A stretch of DNA of 55,733 nucleotides, taken from IMG/VR virus record IMGVR_UViG_3300032931_000778, positions 1 through 55,733 of that record; one strand, given 5' to 3'. The position numbers and the translations under genes are program-made. The DNA comes from a virus. Below the pieces are notes generated by a model, which saw nothing but the letters and a program-made list of their open reading frames with translations, ran no database searches and had not been told where the DNA came from. How positions within the stretch are numbered: position 1 is the first letter of the stretch; each line of letters begins with the position of its first letter. Of the stretch, positions 16,387-22,423 are shown piece after piece.

Positions 16387-16632
16387 CTAAACTGACCTAA
16401 ACAAGGACACGCCTTGCTCAGTGCTAGGCTCCTGCTTCATCGCGGCTAGTTGCACGAAAGGCTTACGCTTTTCGTCAGCGCTCCCCGCTCCACAGGCTGT
16501 CACCGCCGAACTGGCGGCAAGGATTTCACGTGCGCAATCGTTCCGTTTAACGCCGCATTTTCCAGGAAACGCACGCTTGGTTATCGCGGCGCTACCGGTG
16601 AAAATTGCCTCGTTTGTCAAATCACACGTCAC
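16387..16632 (-). pseudogene. C-terminal remnant of an IS200/IS605-type TnpB
   Basis: An 81-codon open stretch in the 304-bp interval between endolysin and the next gene. It reads G-K-C-G-V-K-R-N-D-C-A-R-E-I-L-A-A, then A-V-T-A-C-G-A-G and M-K-Q-E-P-S near the end. This matches the usual TnpB C-terminus (last Cys pair of the zinc finger, R-D-x-N-A-A-R-x-I-L, then A-C-G and K-Q-E-P). The RuvC core, the rest of TnpB and any TnpA are absent. A short hairpin (CAAGG/CCTTG) follows at about 16404-16418, and the stop runs into the endolysin ribosome site. G+C is below the surroundings. It is probably a decayed insertion; expression as a small peptide cannot be excluded. Confidence 0.5.
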
Positions 16633-16676
16633 GATCGTTCCTGTTTGTCCCTGTTAATCCTACTTTTCCTTCAACT

Positions 16677-16940
16677 CTACACGCCCTTCCTTGCCGCGTC
16701 GGCGCACCACCGCGCCCGCTCCCGCTCCCGCAGGTATTCCAACACGACCGTCAGGGCCGCCGCCTGGGCCGCGACCTGCGTGTACCCTTGAAACTGCTGG
16801 CTCACCACAGGCACACCAGGATCGCCGGCCGCCGCCGCCCGATCAAAGACCGTGACGCGCCAAGTGTTCGACTCCGCATAGTGCACCAGCTTGACGCCAA
16901 CCTCGAACGTGCACTCCCACACCGCCTGCTCCGTGCCCAT
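16677..16940 (-). CDS. Small island protein with the V-H-Y-A-E / W-x-V-T-V-F-D domain
   Basis: 87 aa. The central part V-K-L-V-H-Y-A-E-S-N-T-W-R-V-T-V-F-D is closely similar to a stretch of the next gene upstream (V-E-L-E-H-Y-A-E-T-D-R-W-S-A-T-I-F-D) and more distantly to the product of 19524-19808. A helix then carries A-A-L-T-V-V-L-E-Y-L-R. It lacks the shared M-R-x-L-L N-terminal peptide. I read it as a shortened paralogue. Function unknown. Confidence 0.65.
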   Translation of the reverse strand: MGTEQAVWECTFEVGVKLVHYAESNTWRVTVFDRAAAAGDPGVPVVSQQFQGYTQVAAQAAALTVVLEYLRERERARWCADAARKGV

Positions 16941-16954
16941 CGCAGTCCAGCCTC

Positions 16955-17509
16955 CTAGCCCTGCGCTACGGTGTACAGCGTGCGATCCCCCGCAACCTTG
17001 CGCTCCACATATTCCAGCTCTAACAGGTTGTCGAGCCGCACATCCACCCGCGCAGGATGCGCCTTCACGGCCCGCGCGAGCTGCCCCGCGTCCATCCAGC
17101 GCCCCACCAGCGCCTTCAGCATGCGCCGCTCGATGTCGTCGAGCTTCGCCGCCGGGTCGCTGAAGTCCGTGTCGATCGCCTCGCGCACGGGCCGCCGCTT
17201 CGCGCTCAGGTACTTCAGGGTCACCTCGATCGCGGCCTCCTCGGCCTCGTCCTGCGTGAGCCCCTTGGCAAAGGCCTGCCCGCCCACAATGTAGTCAGGG
17301 CTAAACTCCTCTTCCGCATCGCCATCGAAGATCGTCGCGGACCAACGGTCCGTCTCCGCGTAGTGCTCCAGCTCCACGCTGACCTTCTTCGTGGGATGCG
17401 CGACCAGCTTCTTGTCTGGCCCGAAGCTCGCATGGCCCAGCTTGGCTGGCTTGAAGGTAAACTGATAGCGCCCCGTGAGGCGCTCCAATAACGCACGCAT
17501 CGTGCCCAT
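16955..17509 (-). CDS. Island protein: shared N-terminal peptide, beta domain, C-terminal winged-helix-like part
   Basis: 184 aa from the ATG at 17509, three bases after the TGA that closes the previous frame. It begins M-G-T-M-R-A-L-L-E-R-L-T-G. Residues about 45-65 carry E-H-Y-A-E-T-D-R-W-S-A-T-I-F-D, followed by a helix with A-A-I-E-V-T-L-K-Y-L. The last 60 residues (L-D-D-I-E-R-R-M-L-K-A-L-V-G-R-W-M-D-A-G-Q-L, then V-D-V-R-L-D-N-L-L-E-L-E-Y-V-E-R) look like a winged helix. A translation that continues from the upstream gene without a break is also open, but the real boundary is marked by GGAGCG and a stop in the adjacent frame. Confidence 0.7.
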   Translation of the reverse strand: MGTMRALLERLTGRYQFTFKPAKLGHASFGPDKKLVAHPTKKVSVELEHYAETDRWSATIFDGDAEEEFSPDYIVGGQAFAKGLTQDEAEEAAIEVTLKYLSAKRRPVREAIDTDFSDPAAKLDDIERRMLKALVGRWMDAGQLARAVKAHPARVDVRLDNLLELEYVERKVAGDRTLYTVAQG

Positions 17510-17511
17510 GG

Positions 17512-18055
17512 TCACGCTCCTTCGATCCGCTGCGCCGCGATCACCTGCTCCTCGGCCGTCTCCAGATCGCCCGCCCGTAGCGCCTTGAGCGCCGCGAGCG
17601 CCGCCTTCTGCGCCTTGGGACCACTCCGCCAGCCAGTTGTCCCCCGCGCCCACCTGCCCATGGAAGGCCCGCATCGCGTTGAGCGCCTTGGCCTCCGCGG
17701 CCGTCAGCACCTCCCCCGCCGCCGGCCCCATGCGCCCGCCCCACTGGTTGCCCGCCCTCTCGATCAGAGAGCCCATCGTGCCCATGTCGGCGTCTTCCTT
17801 CCACGCGGCGGCGAAGTCCTGCTTGCGCACCCTCGGCATGGACTGTATCAATTTGCGCACCTCGCGCCCCTTTCCGACCTTGGCAAAGTTCTTACCTCGC
17901 TTCTTGACCAAGCGACCGAACACCATCTTGTAGCCCGGCGGCACCTTGCGCTCGCCGTCCTGCGCCGCCAGATCCTCCGGGGCGTGCTTCTGCGCCACGT
18001 CCCGCATCGTCATCGCCTCTTGGAGGTCCTCGATCAACCGCCTCATGCTTCTCAT
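17512..18055 (-). pseudogene. Island protein interrupted by a +1 frameshift at a C run
   Basis: Starts at ATG 18055 (M-R-S-M-R-R-L-I-E-D-L, ribosome site GAGGA). The frame codes well as far as D-N-W-L-A-E-W-S near 17620. Beyond 17617-17619 (a CCC run on the minus strand) the same frame becomes Gly/Arg/Ala-rich with no protein-like character. The neighbouring frame instead reads K-A-Q-K-A-A-L-A-A-L-K-A-L-R and E-E-Q-V-I-A-A-Q-R, then a TGA at 17512 just before the next ATG. Removing one C restores a gene of about 180 aa. A second internal start-like motif, M-G-T-M-G-S-L-I-E-R-A, lies near 17780, as if two island genes had fused. Sequencing error, mutation or programmed shift are all possible. 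Confidence 0.55.
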
Positions 18056-18062
18056 GGCATCC

Positions 18063-18518
18063 TCACACGGCCTTGAGGCCGCTCGCAAAGGCGCGATCCC
18101 GCGCCGGTTGGGTCCGCTCCGTGCGGTAGGCCCGGTTGAGACTCTTGCGGATCACGCTCCGGTCCACGCTGCGCCCCACGTCCGCGAGCACCGCCGCGAG
18201 CCGGCCATCCCCCGCCAGGGCCTCCGCGTCCCGCAGGCGCCAGCGCGCCGTCCACCAGTAGCCCAGGGGGCGCCGCGTCCACCGCAGGAGCACCCAGGGG
18301 GCGCCGCCCGCCCAGCGCGGGGCCCGCACCGTCAGGCGCAGCTCGCCCATCCCCAAGCGCCCCCGGATCGGGGCCCGCAGGCGCCCCTGCACCCAGCCCG
18401 GCGTGCGCTCCAGCGGCGCCGTCCAGCGCGCGGGCGCATTCGGGCGCACGCGCCCCGCGTGCGTCAGCACGGTGAGCACGTGGTCCAGGGCCAGCTGCAC
18501 AGCGGCGTCCGGGGTCAA
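18063..18518 (-). CDS. Basic island protein, unknown function
   Basis: 151 aa. The best start is TTG 18518 with GGAGG five bases upstream; no ATG or GTG fits better. The N-terminus D-A-A-V-Q-L-A-L-D-H-V-L-T-V-L is an amphipathic helix. The middle is Trp/Arg/Gly-rich (R-A-P-R-W-A-G-G-A-P-W and G-Y-W-W-T-A-R-W-R-L-R). The end is helical and basic, with R-S-V-I-R-K-S-L-N-R-A-Y-R. No family recognised. It lacks the shared peptide but lies inside the cluster that carries it. Confidence 0.6.
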   Translation of the reverse strand: MTPDAAVQLALDHVLTVLTHAGRVRPNAPARWTAPLERTPGWVQGRLRAPIRGRLGMGELRLTVRAPRWAGGAPWVLLRWTRRPLGYWWTARWRLRDAEALAGDGRLAAVLADVGRSVDRSVIRKSLNRAYRTERTQPARDRAFASGLKAV

Positions 18519-18528
18519 GACATCCTCC

Positions 18529-18912
18529 TCAACGCATGCTGTCCGGCGGCCAGTCGATCCGGTAGGCCGGATCGCGCGGCTGCTTGGGCTCCTCGTGCTC
18601 CACCGTCACCTCGATGCCCTCGCGTCCGGGGAGCTTGATGGGCCGCTTGCCCGCCAGCATCCGCTGGATCGCGGCCTCCTCGACGTTCTCGTTCTCTAGC
18701 GCGTCGTGAATCTCATCCTCGTCCACCGGCCACTGCGTGACGTGGCCCTCGTTGACATCGTAGATCTTCTCGTCGCGCAGGTCCGCCACCCACCCGTCGT
18801 GCCGATCCCAGAGCAGATCGAAGACCTTCACCCGCGTGTGGCTCGTCACCGTCTCCATGCGCCCCCCGCGCCCCTCGACCAGCGCCCGCAGGCGGCTGCT
18901 CAGCATGCCCAT
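18529..18912 (-). CDS. Acidic island protein with shared N-terminal peptide
   Basis: 127 aa. Begins M-G-M-L-S-S-R-L-R-A-L-V-E-G-R, matching its neighbours. After residue 25 a beta-rich part reads V-K-V-F-D-L-L-W-D-R-H-D-G-W-V-A-D-L. An acidic helix follows (V-D-E-D-E-I-H-D-A-L-E-N-E-N-V-E-E-A-A-I-Q-R-M-L). The C-terminal tail is Glu/Pro-rich. No named domain. The short gaps on both sides suggest it belongs to one transcript with the other island genes. Confidence 0.68.
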   Translation of the reverse strand: MGMLSSRLRALVEGRGGRMETVTSHTRVKVFDLLWDRHDGWVADLRDEKIYDVNEGHVTQWPVDEDEIHDALENENVEEAAIQRMLAGKRPIKLPGREGIEVTVEHEEPKQPRDPAYRIDWPPDSMR

Positions 18913-18921
18913 ACCGGCCTC

Positions 18922-19527
18922 CTACATGCCGCGGGCGTCGCCCGCCGCGTTCTTGCCCGCCGTCGTGAGGCTCAGGGCCCCCGCCTTGTTCTTGGCCACC
19001 AGCTTCTTGGCCACCAGGGCGTCGACCTCGTCCGGCGTCACCTTGTTGTCCGCGAACAGCTCCTTCCGGTATGCCGAGGTGAACCCCAGCATCGCCAGGA
19101 TGCGCTGCTCCCGCTCCGTCACGTCCGCCTTGCCCGGCAGGAGGGGCGCCAGCGCGCTCGGGTGCACCGAGATGCTCGCCGAGGTGCCATGGTAGCCCGA
19201 GGTCCCCACGATCGCCGCGCCGTCCGGCGGCAGGGGGTAGCTCGCCTGCGCGGTGTCGATCGACCGGGCCACAAACATGTTGGCCCCGCCCCACGAGCCC
19301 TCCGAGGCCTTGTAGACCCCCGTCGCCAGGTTGACGACCACGGCGAAGCCCTTCTGCCCCTCCCCCGCGTAGGGGTTCAGGTCAACCTCCGCGCGCGCCG
19401 ACACGTTGATGTCGCGCCGCCCATAGCCCACGCTCTTGAGGGCCTTCTGCAGGACCTCCGGTAGCTCCTTCACCTGAACCACGGTCCCGTGCAAGCCCTC
19501 TTCTAGTCGCTCCAATAACGCTCTCAT
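18922..19527 (-). CDS. Island protein with shared N-terminal peptide and C-terminal winged-helix-like part
   Basis: 201 aa. Starts M-R-A-L-L-E-R-L-E-E-G-L, nearly identical to the start of the gene at 16955-17509. A middle section has V-S-A-R-A-E-V-D-L-N-P-Y and G-F-A-V-V-V-N-L-A-T-G, probably strands. The C-terminal 70 residues read V-T-E-R-E-Q-R-I-L-A-M-L-G-F-T-S then V-T-P-D-E-V-D-A-L-V-A-K-K-L-V and G-A-L-S-L-T-T-A-G, resembling a winged helix with its turn-helix and wing. Its ATG overlaps the stop of the gene at 19524 (ATGA). Function unknown; nucleic acid binding is a reasonable guess. Confidence 0.68.
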   Translation of the reverse strand: MRALLERLEEGLHGTVVQVKELPEVLQKALKSVGYGRRDINVSARAEVDLNPYAGEGQKGFAVVVNLATGVYKASEGSWGGANMFVARSIDTAQASYPLPPDGAAIVGTSGYHGTSASISVHPSALAPLLPGKADVTEREQRILAMLGFTSAYRKELFADNKVTPDEVDALVAKKLVAKNKAGALSLTTAGKNAAGDARGM

Positions 19528-19808
19528 AGCTTCCTCTCCGCGCTCCCGTGCATAAACTGGGCAAGCAGCGTGGCGCCCACGCGCTCGGCCTCCGCCTGCG
19601 TCGCTACGGGCAGCACCTCGCGCTTGACCGTCTCCCCACGCTCGTGGGCGTAATCAAACACCGAGACCACCCAGCCCTGGCCCTTGTTGTGCGGGTAGAG
19701 CCGCACCTGGATGTCAGGATCGGCCGTGTCCGCCACGATCCACCCGCCCTTAATGGGCCGGAAGACCAGCGCATGCGCCGCTTCAAGCTGCATCAACAGG
19801 GCGCGCAT
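19524..19808 (-). CDS. Small island protein with shared N-terminal peptide and beta domain
   Basis: 94 aa from ATG 19808. The open frame extends further upstream, but that part overlaps the next gene and has no protein-like character. It begins M-R-A-L-L-M-Q-L-E-A-A-H. The body has G-G-W-I-V-A-D-T-A-D-P-D then V-R-L-Y-P-H-N-K-G-Q-G-W-V-V-S-V-F-D, a weaker form of the W-x-V-x-V-F-D signature of two other island genes. A helix with Q-A-E-A-E-R-V-G-A-T-L-L follows. Likely paralogous to those proteins. Function unknown. Confidence 0.65.
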   Translation of the reverse strand: MRALLMQLEAAHALVFRPIKGGWIVADTADPDIQVRLYPHNKGQGWVVSVFDYAHERGETVKREVLPVATQAEAERVGATLLAQFMHGSAERKL

Positions 19809-19813
19809 CGCGC

Positions 19814-20080
19814 TCAGTAGCCCCCGCCCATGAAGGCCTCGTCGTCCCGCGCCGCCTGGAACTCCCGCCACGCCTTGTCCTTGTTGGCGCCCGCCAGGAT
19901 GAGCTTGTCGTTGGGGTAGTAGAGGACCTCCTCGCCCTTCTTGTAGGCCAGGCCCTTAGCGTCCGTTCCTGCCGCCTTCGCCTTCATGAGGTAGGGATCG
20001 CGCCCCCGCCCGCTGCTGCGCCCGCCCCACTCCACAATCGTCCGCAGGTCCGCAGCCAACGCCCGTAGATTCCGTGCCAT
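19814..20080 (-). CDS. Small island protein with extended shared N-terminal peptide
   Basis: 88 aa. Starts M-A-R-N-L-R-A-L-A-A-D-L-R-T-I-V, a variant of the island peptide. It then has G-R-G-R-D-P-Y-L-M-K-A-K and K-K-G-E-E-V-L-Y-Y-P-N-D-K, recalling the G-K-x-V-F-Y-P module of the gene at 14272-15075. The end is helical (A-W-R-E-F-Q-A-A-R-D-D-E). It is the first island gene after the holin-like gene. No family recognised. Confidence 0.65.
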   Translation of the reverse strand: MARNLRALAADLRTIVEWGGRSSGRGRDPYLMKAKAAGTDAKGLAYKKGEEVLYYPNDKLILAGANKDKAWREFQAARDDEAFMGGGY

Positions 20081-20093
20081 CGCCCATACTCCT

Positions 20094-20111
20094 TGCGCAT
20101 GCGCGTGCGCA
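20094..20111. repeat. Alternating pyrimidine-purine 18-mer, copy 4 (intergenic)
   Basis: TGCGCATGCGCGTGCGCA occupies half of the 37-bp gap at the head of the accessory island. Confidence 0.7.
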
Positions 20112-20117
20112 ACGCCG

Positions 20118-20546
20118 TTACTTCTTTTCGACTAGCAACCGATGATTGAGGCTCGCAATGACCGTGCGATCCGACGAGATGCTGGCCTCTTGATCCACCG
20201 CCGCCTGATCCGCCACGTCCATGGCGCTCGTGTCCGCCCACTGGGGCTGCGCCACGTCGGGATCGCTAGGCGCCCCCGCGGGGGCCCGGCTCAGGGCCGC
20301 CGTAACCGCTGTGGCCACGGCCTCCCCCTGCTTGGCCGCCCGGCGCACCGCGATGGCTGCGCCCTGCTGCCCATGATCCGCGATGCCCTGCGCGAGGAGC
20401 CACGCCCCCACGAGCCCGAGCACCGTCAACATGGTCGCCTCATCGATCCGCTTGCCCGTCAGCGCGTTCGCCAAATAGGCCGCCACGCTGAGGAGCATCA
20501 CGATCAGCTTCCGGCTCTCAATCTTCAGCTTCGCCAACCACGCCAT
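20118..20546 (-). CDS. Two-helix membrane protein, candidate holin
   Basis: 142 aa. After a basic start (K-L-K-I-E-S-R-K) there are two hydrophobic segments, about residues 14-29 (L-I-V-M-L-L-S-V-A-A-Y-L-A-N-A-L) and 39-55 (M-L-T-V-L-G-L-V-G-A-W-L-L-A-Q-G), joined by a short loop with K-R-I-D-E. G-I-A-D-H-G follows, a pattern I associate with small phage membrane proteins. The C-terminal half is soluble and acidic. The arrangement suits a small holin or a tail-associated membrane protein. The amidase lies 4 kb downstream in the same transcript. No direct evidence of lysis function. Confidence 0.5.
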   Translation of the reverse strand: MAWLAKLKIESRKLIVMLLSVAAYLANALTGKRIDEATMLTVLGLVGAWLLAQGIADHGQQGAAIAVRRAAKQGEAVATAVTAALSRAPAGAPSDPDVAQPQWADTSAMDVADQAAVDQEASISSDRTVIASLNHRLLVEKK

Positions 20547-20558
20547 ACGCGCACCTCA

Positions 20559-21239
20559 TCACCCTGCCGTTTTGATCAACGCCGCGATACCTAAGCCGAT
20601 GGGCGCCGCCGCCGCCATCATGTCCGACTTGCTCGCCCCCAACACGATCTCCTCGACCGCGTGGGGCTGCAACTCCAGCTCCATCATGCTCACATCCGCG
20701 CTGTTCCCGTCAAAGTCACTTCCCGCCTTGTAACGCGTGGGCAAACATGACCACAGCACCCAAACGCGCCCCGGCACGAACGAGGCCCCCTCCCACGTCT
20801 CCAGGGGGGCCGGGAGGTCGAGGCTGTAGCCCCCGGCCTCCTGAAAGGCATTGACGCCCGTGTAGTGGATGAGGAGCAGGGTGCGCTGCACCATGTCGGA
20901 ACCGCGCATCGCCCGCTTCACCCAGTCATAGAACGTGTCGTCGTTCATGCGGGCCCCACGCGTCAACGAGATCGGCCCGCAGCCCCCCCCCTCGTAGGCC
21001 ACCGTGGTCCACATGGAGTTGAGCTGCTTGATCTCCCGCGTCTGTAAAGTGATCTCCGGGGCCGTGATGCTCGCAAACCCATACATGGGCGAGCCCAATA
21101 CGAAGAACGGGAAGGTCGTCGAGGGGATCAGGTCCAACAGCCAGAAGCGGTGCGTCTGCAACAGGTCGAACATGCGACTCTTGCTGACCGCCTTGAGCGT
21201 GTTCCGCACATCGCCTGCTACCTGCCGCACATTTGCCAC
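20559..21239 (-). CDS. Second tail-tube-like (gp19-family) protein
   Basis: 226 aa, GTG start with AGGTAGGCA upstream. It shares the tube-family outline with the next gene upstream: a strand and loop near I-T-A-P-E-I-T-L-Q-T-R-E-I, then V-A-Y-E-G-G-G-C-G-P-I-S-L-T-R-G-A-R and D-D-T-F-Y-D-W-V-K, with a late strand D-V-S-M-M-E-L-E-L-Q-P. The S-L-T-R-G and D-x-x-F-x-x-W elements align with V-T-L-T-R-G and D-F-W-R-W of the main tube. It could be a tube initiator, terminator or tail-end cap; which one cannot be told. The hydrophobic C-terminus (A-P-I-G-L-G-I-A-A-L-I) is unusual for a tube subunit. Confidence 0.6.
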   Translation of the reverse strand: MANVRQVAGDVRNTLKAVSKSRMFDLLQTHRFWLLDLIPSTTFPFFVLGSPMYGFASITAPEITLQTREIKQLNSMWTTVAYEGGGCGPISLTRGARMNDDTFYDWVKRAMRGSDMVQRTLLLIHYTGVNAFQEAGGYSLDLPAPLETWEGASFVPGRVWVLWSCLPTRYKAGSDFDGNSADVSMMELELQPHAVEEIVLGASKSDMMAAAAPIGLGIAALIKTAG

Positions 21240-21287
21240 TGCCTACCTCGCTGCCCCAGGCCCCCACCGCGCAGGGGGCGGCGGGGA

Positions 21288-21806
21288 TCAGACCGTCTCG
21301 TCGTTGATCTTCATCTGGACCGATTCGACCGCGAGGCCGAACTCCGCGATCGACACGTCGCCGCTCGTCGCGTCCATGTCCGCCGCGATCTTCACGCGGA
21401 TCGGCACGCACCCGTAGCAGATGTACTCGCGCGTCGCGCCGCTGGCCGCCACGAGGTTGGCGCCGAAGGCGTCCTCGCGGCTGAAGTGCAGGATCTGGAG
21501 GTCGGCGCGGTACTCGCCGCCCTTCGCCGCGTTCTGGCCCCAGCGCCAGAAGTCGCTGTCTTTGGCCGTGACGCCGCGCGTCAGCGTGACCTCGCTGAAC
21601 GTCGGGATGCCGCTGAACTTCATCGTGAAGATCGTGGTGCCCTCCCGGTACTCCACGGCGTCCATCGTCAGCTCGGGGATGCTCAGTGTATTGAAGCCCG
21701 CCTGGACCTTGAACACGTCCCCCTGCGAGCCGATGGGCGAGCCGTCGATGACCCGCGCGTGGTAGCGGAAGTTCTGGAAAAAGTCCGTCGAGATTGCCCG
21801 TGCCAT
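21288..21806 (-). CDS. Major tail tube protein (gp19-like)
   Basis: 172 aa, close to T4 gp19 in length and placed just after sheath. It carries the family pattern: N-F-R-Y-H-A-R-V near the start, I-P-E-L-T-M-D-A-V-E-Y-R-E-G, then I-P-T-F-S-E-V-T-L-T-R-G, D-S-D-F-W-R-W-G, and a late A-E-F-G-L-A-V-E-S-V strand. It should polymerise into the inner tube on the baseplate, filled by tape measure. The extra Cys pair (I-C-Y-G-C) near residue 130 is a local feature. Confidence 0.82.
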   Translation of the reverse strand: MARAISTDFFQNFRYHARVIDGSPIGSQGDVFKVQAGFNTLSIPELTMDAVEYREGTTIFTMKFSGIPTFSEVTLTRGVTAKDSDFWRWGQNAAKGGEYRADLQILHFSREDAFGANLVAASGATREYICYGCVPIRVKIAADMDATSGDVSIAEFGLAVESVQMKINDETV

Positions 21807-21837
21807 GTCTGCTCCTTTGTCGTATCTAGCCCGGCCC

Positions 21838-22299
21838 TCAGCCCGGCAGCGTTTCCGTCCCGATCACGCCCGGCAGCGTCTGTTGCCAGCCCCTGAACGC
21901 GCACACCGTCACGCGCCCCAGGGCCGTGCAGGCGAGCGAACTCTCCACCTTGAGCTTCCACCCCGGCGGCACGAAGAGCCCGTTGCTGCCGAAGCGCACC
22001 GAGCCCGTCCCCGCCGCGAGGCTCTCGATCTTGTAGACGATGTTGTCGCCGTCCACGAGGCTCACGGTGATCGTCGGGGAGCCCCCCGAGGGGAGGTTCC
22101 ACGCCACGTACTCCACCCGCATGCCGAGGCGGGCGTGCGCCGGGAACAGCCCGCCCTTGGTCCCTGCCGTGAACACCTGGATGCGCCCGCGCTCGATCGT
22201 CTCCTCGGTCCCCACGCCGTCCGTGGCCGTCCCGTTGATGTGCCCCGAGATCGCCACCTCGTGGACCGTCTGCACCGCAAATACATCCGTCATGATCAT
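21838..22299 (-). CDS. Unknown beta-rich virion protein between sheath and tube
   Basis: 153 aa; ATG 22299 follows GAGGGC, and an in-frame ATG two codons on is the alternative. The whole protein is strand-like: V-H-E-V-A-I-S-G-H-I-N-G, I-Q-V-F-T-A-G-T-K, G-M-R-V-E-Y-V-A-W-N-L and W-K-L-K-V-E-S-S. Length and composition fit a small structural or decorative domain. A gene in this slot is usually tail-related. No family recognised. Confidence 0.62.
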   Translation of the reverse strand: MIMTDVFAVQTVHEVAISGHINGTATDGVGTEETIERGRIQVFTAGTKGGLFPAHARLGMRVEYVAWNLPSGGSPTITVSLVDGDNIVYKIESLAAGTGSVRFGSNGLFVPPGWKLKVESSLACTALGRVTVCAFRGWQQTLPGVIGTETLPG

Positions 22300-22394
22300 G
22301 CCCTCACGTCTCGACGACCTCGACCGCGACCATGGCCGCCTCTAATGCCGGAACTACTTTTTTTCCACGTTTCAACAGTCAGCCCTCCGCGCTC

Positions 22395-22423
22395 ATAATA
22401 CAAACAAAAACAACACTATACAA
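22395..22423 (-). promoter_or_regulatory. Weak sigma70-like promoter candidate downstream of sheath
   Basis: TATTAT (5/6 of consensus) at 22395-22400 and TTGTAT at 22418-22423 with 17 bp between, in an unusually AT-rich 116-bp gap. The -35 is poor. Confidence 0.25.

Noticed and set aside
16955-18088. A single 377-aa fused protein
   Set aside because: The stretch between about 17515 and 17617 in that frame is low-complexity, while the neighbouring frame has protein-like sequence, a stop and a proper start for the next gene.
22304-22375. A 23-codon frame with TTG start and GGAGG in the gap after sheath
   Set aside because: Too short, non-ATG start, no recognisable pattern; could be chance, so not listed as a gene.
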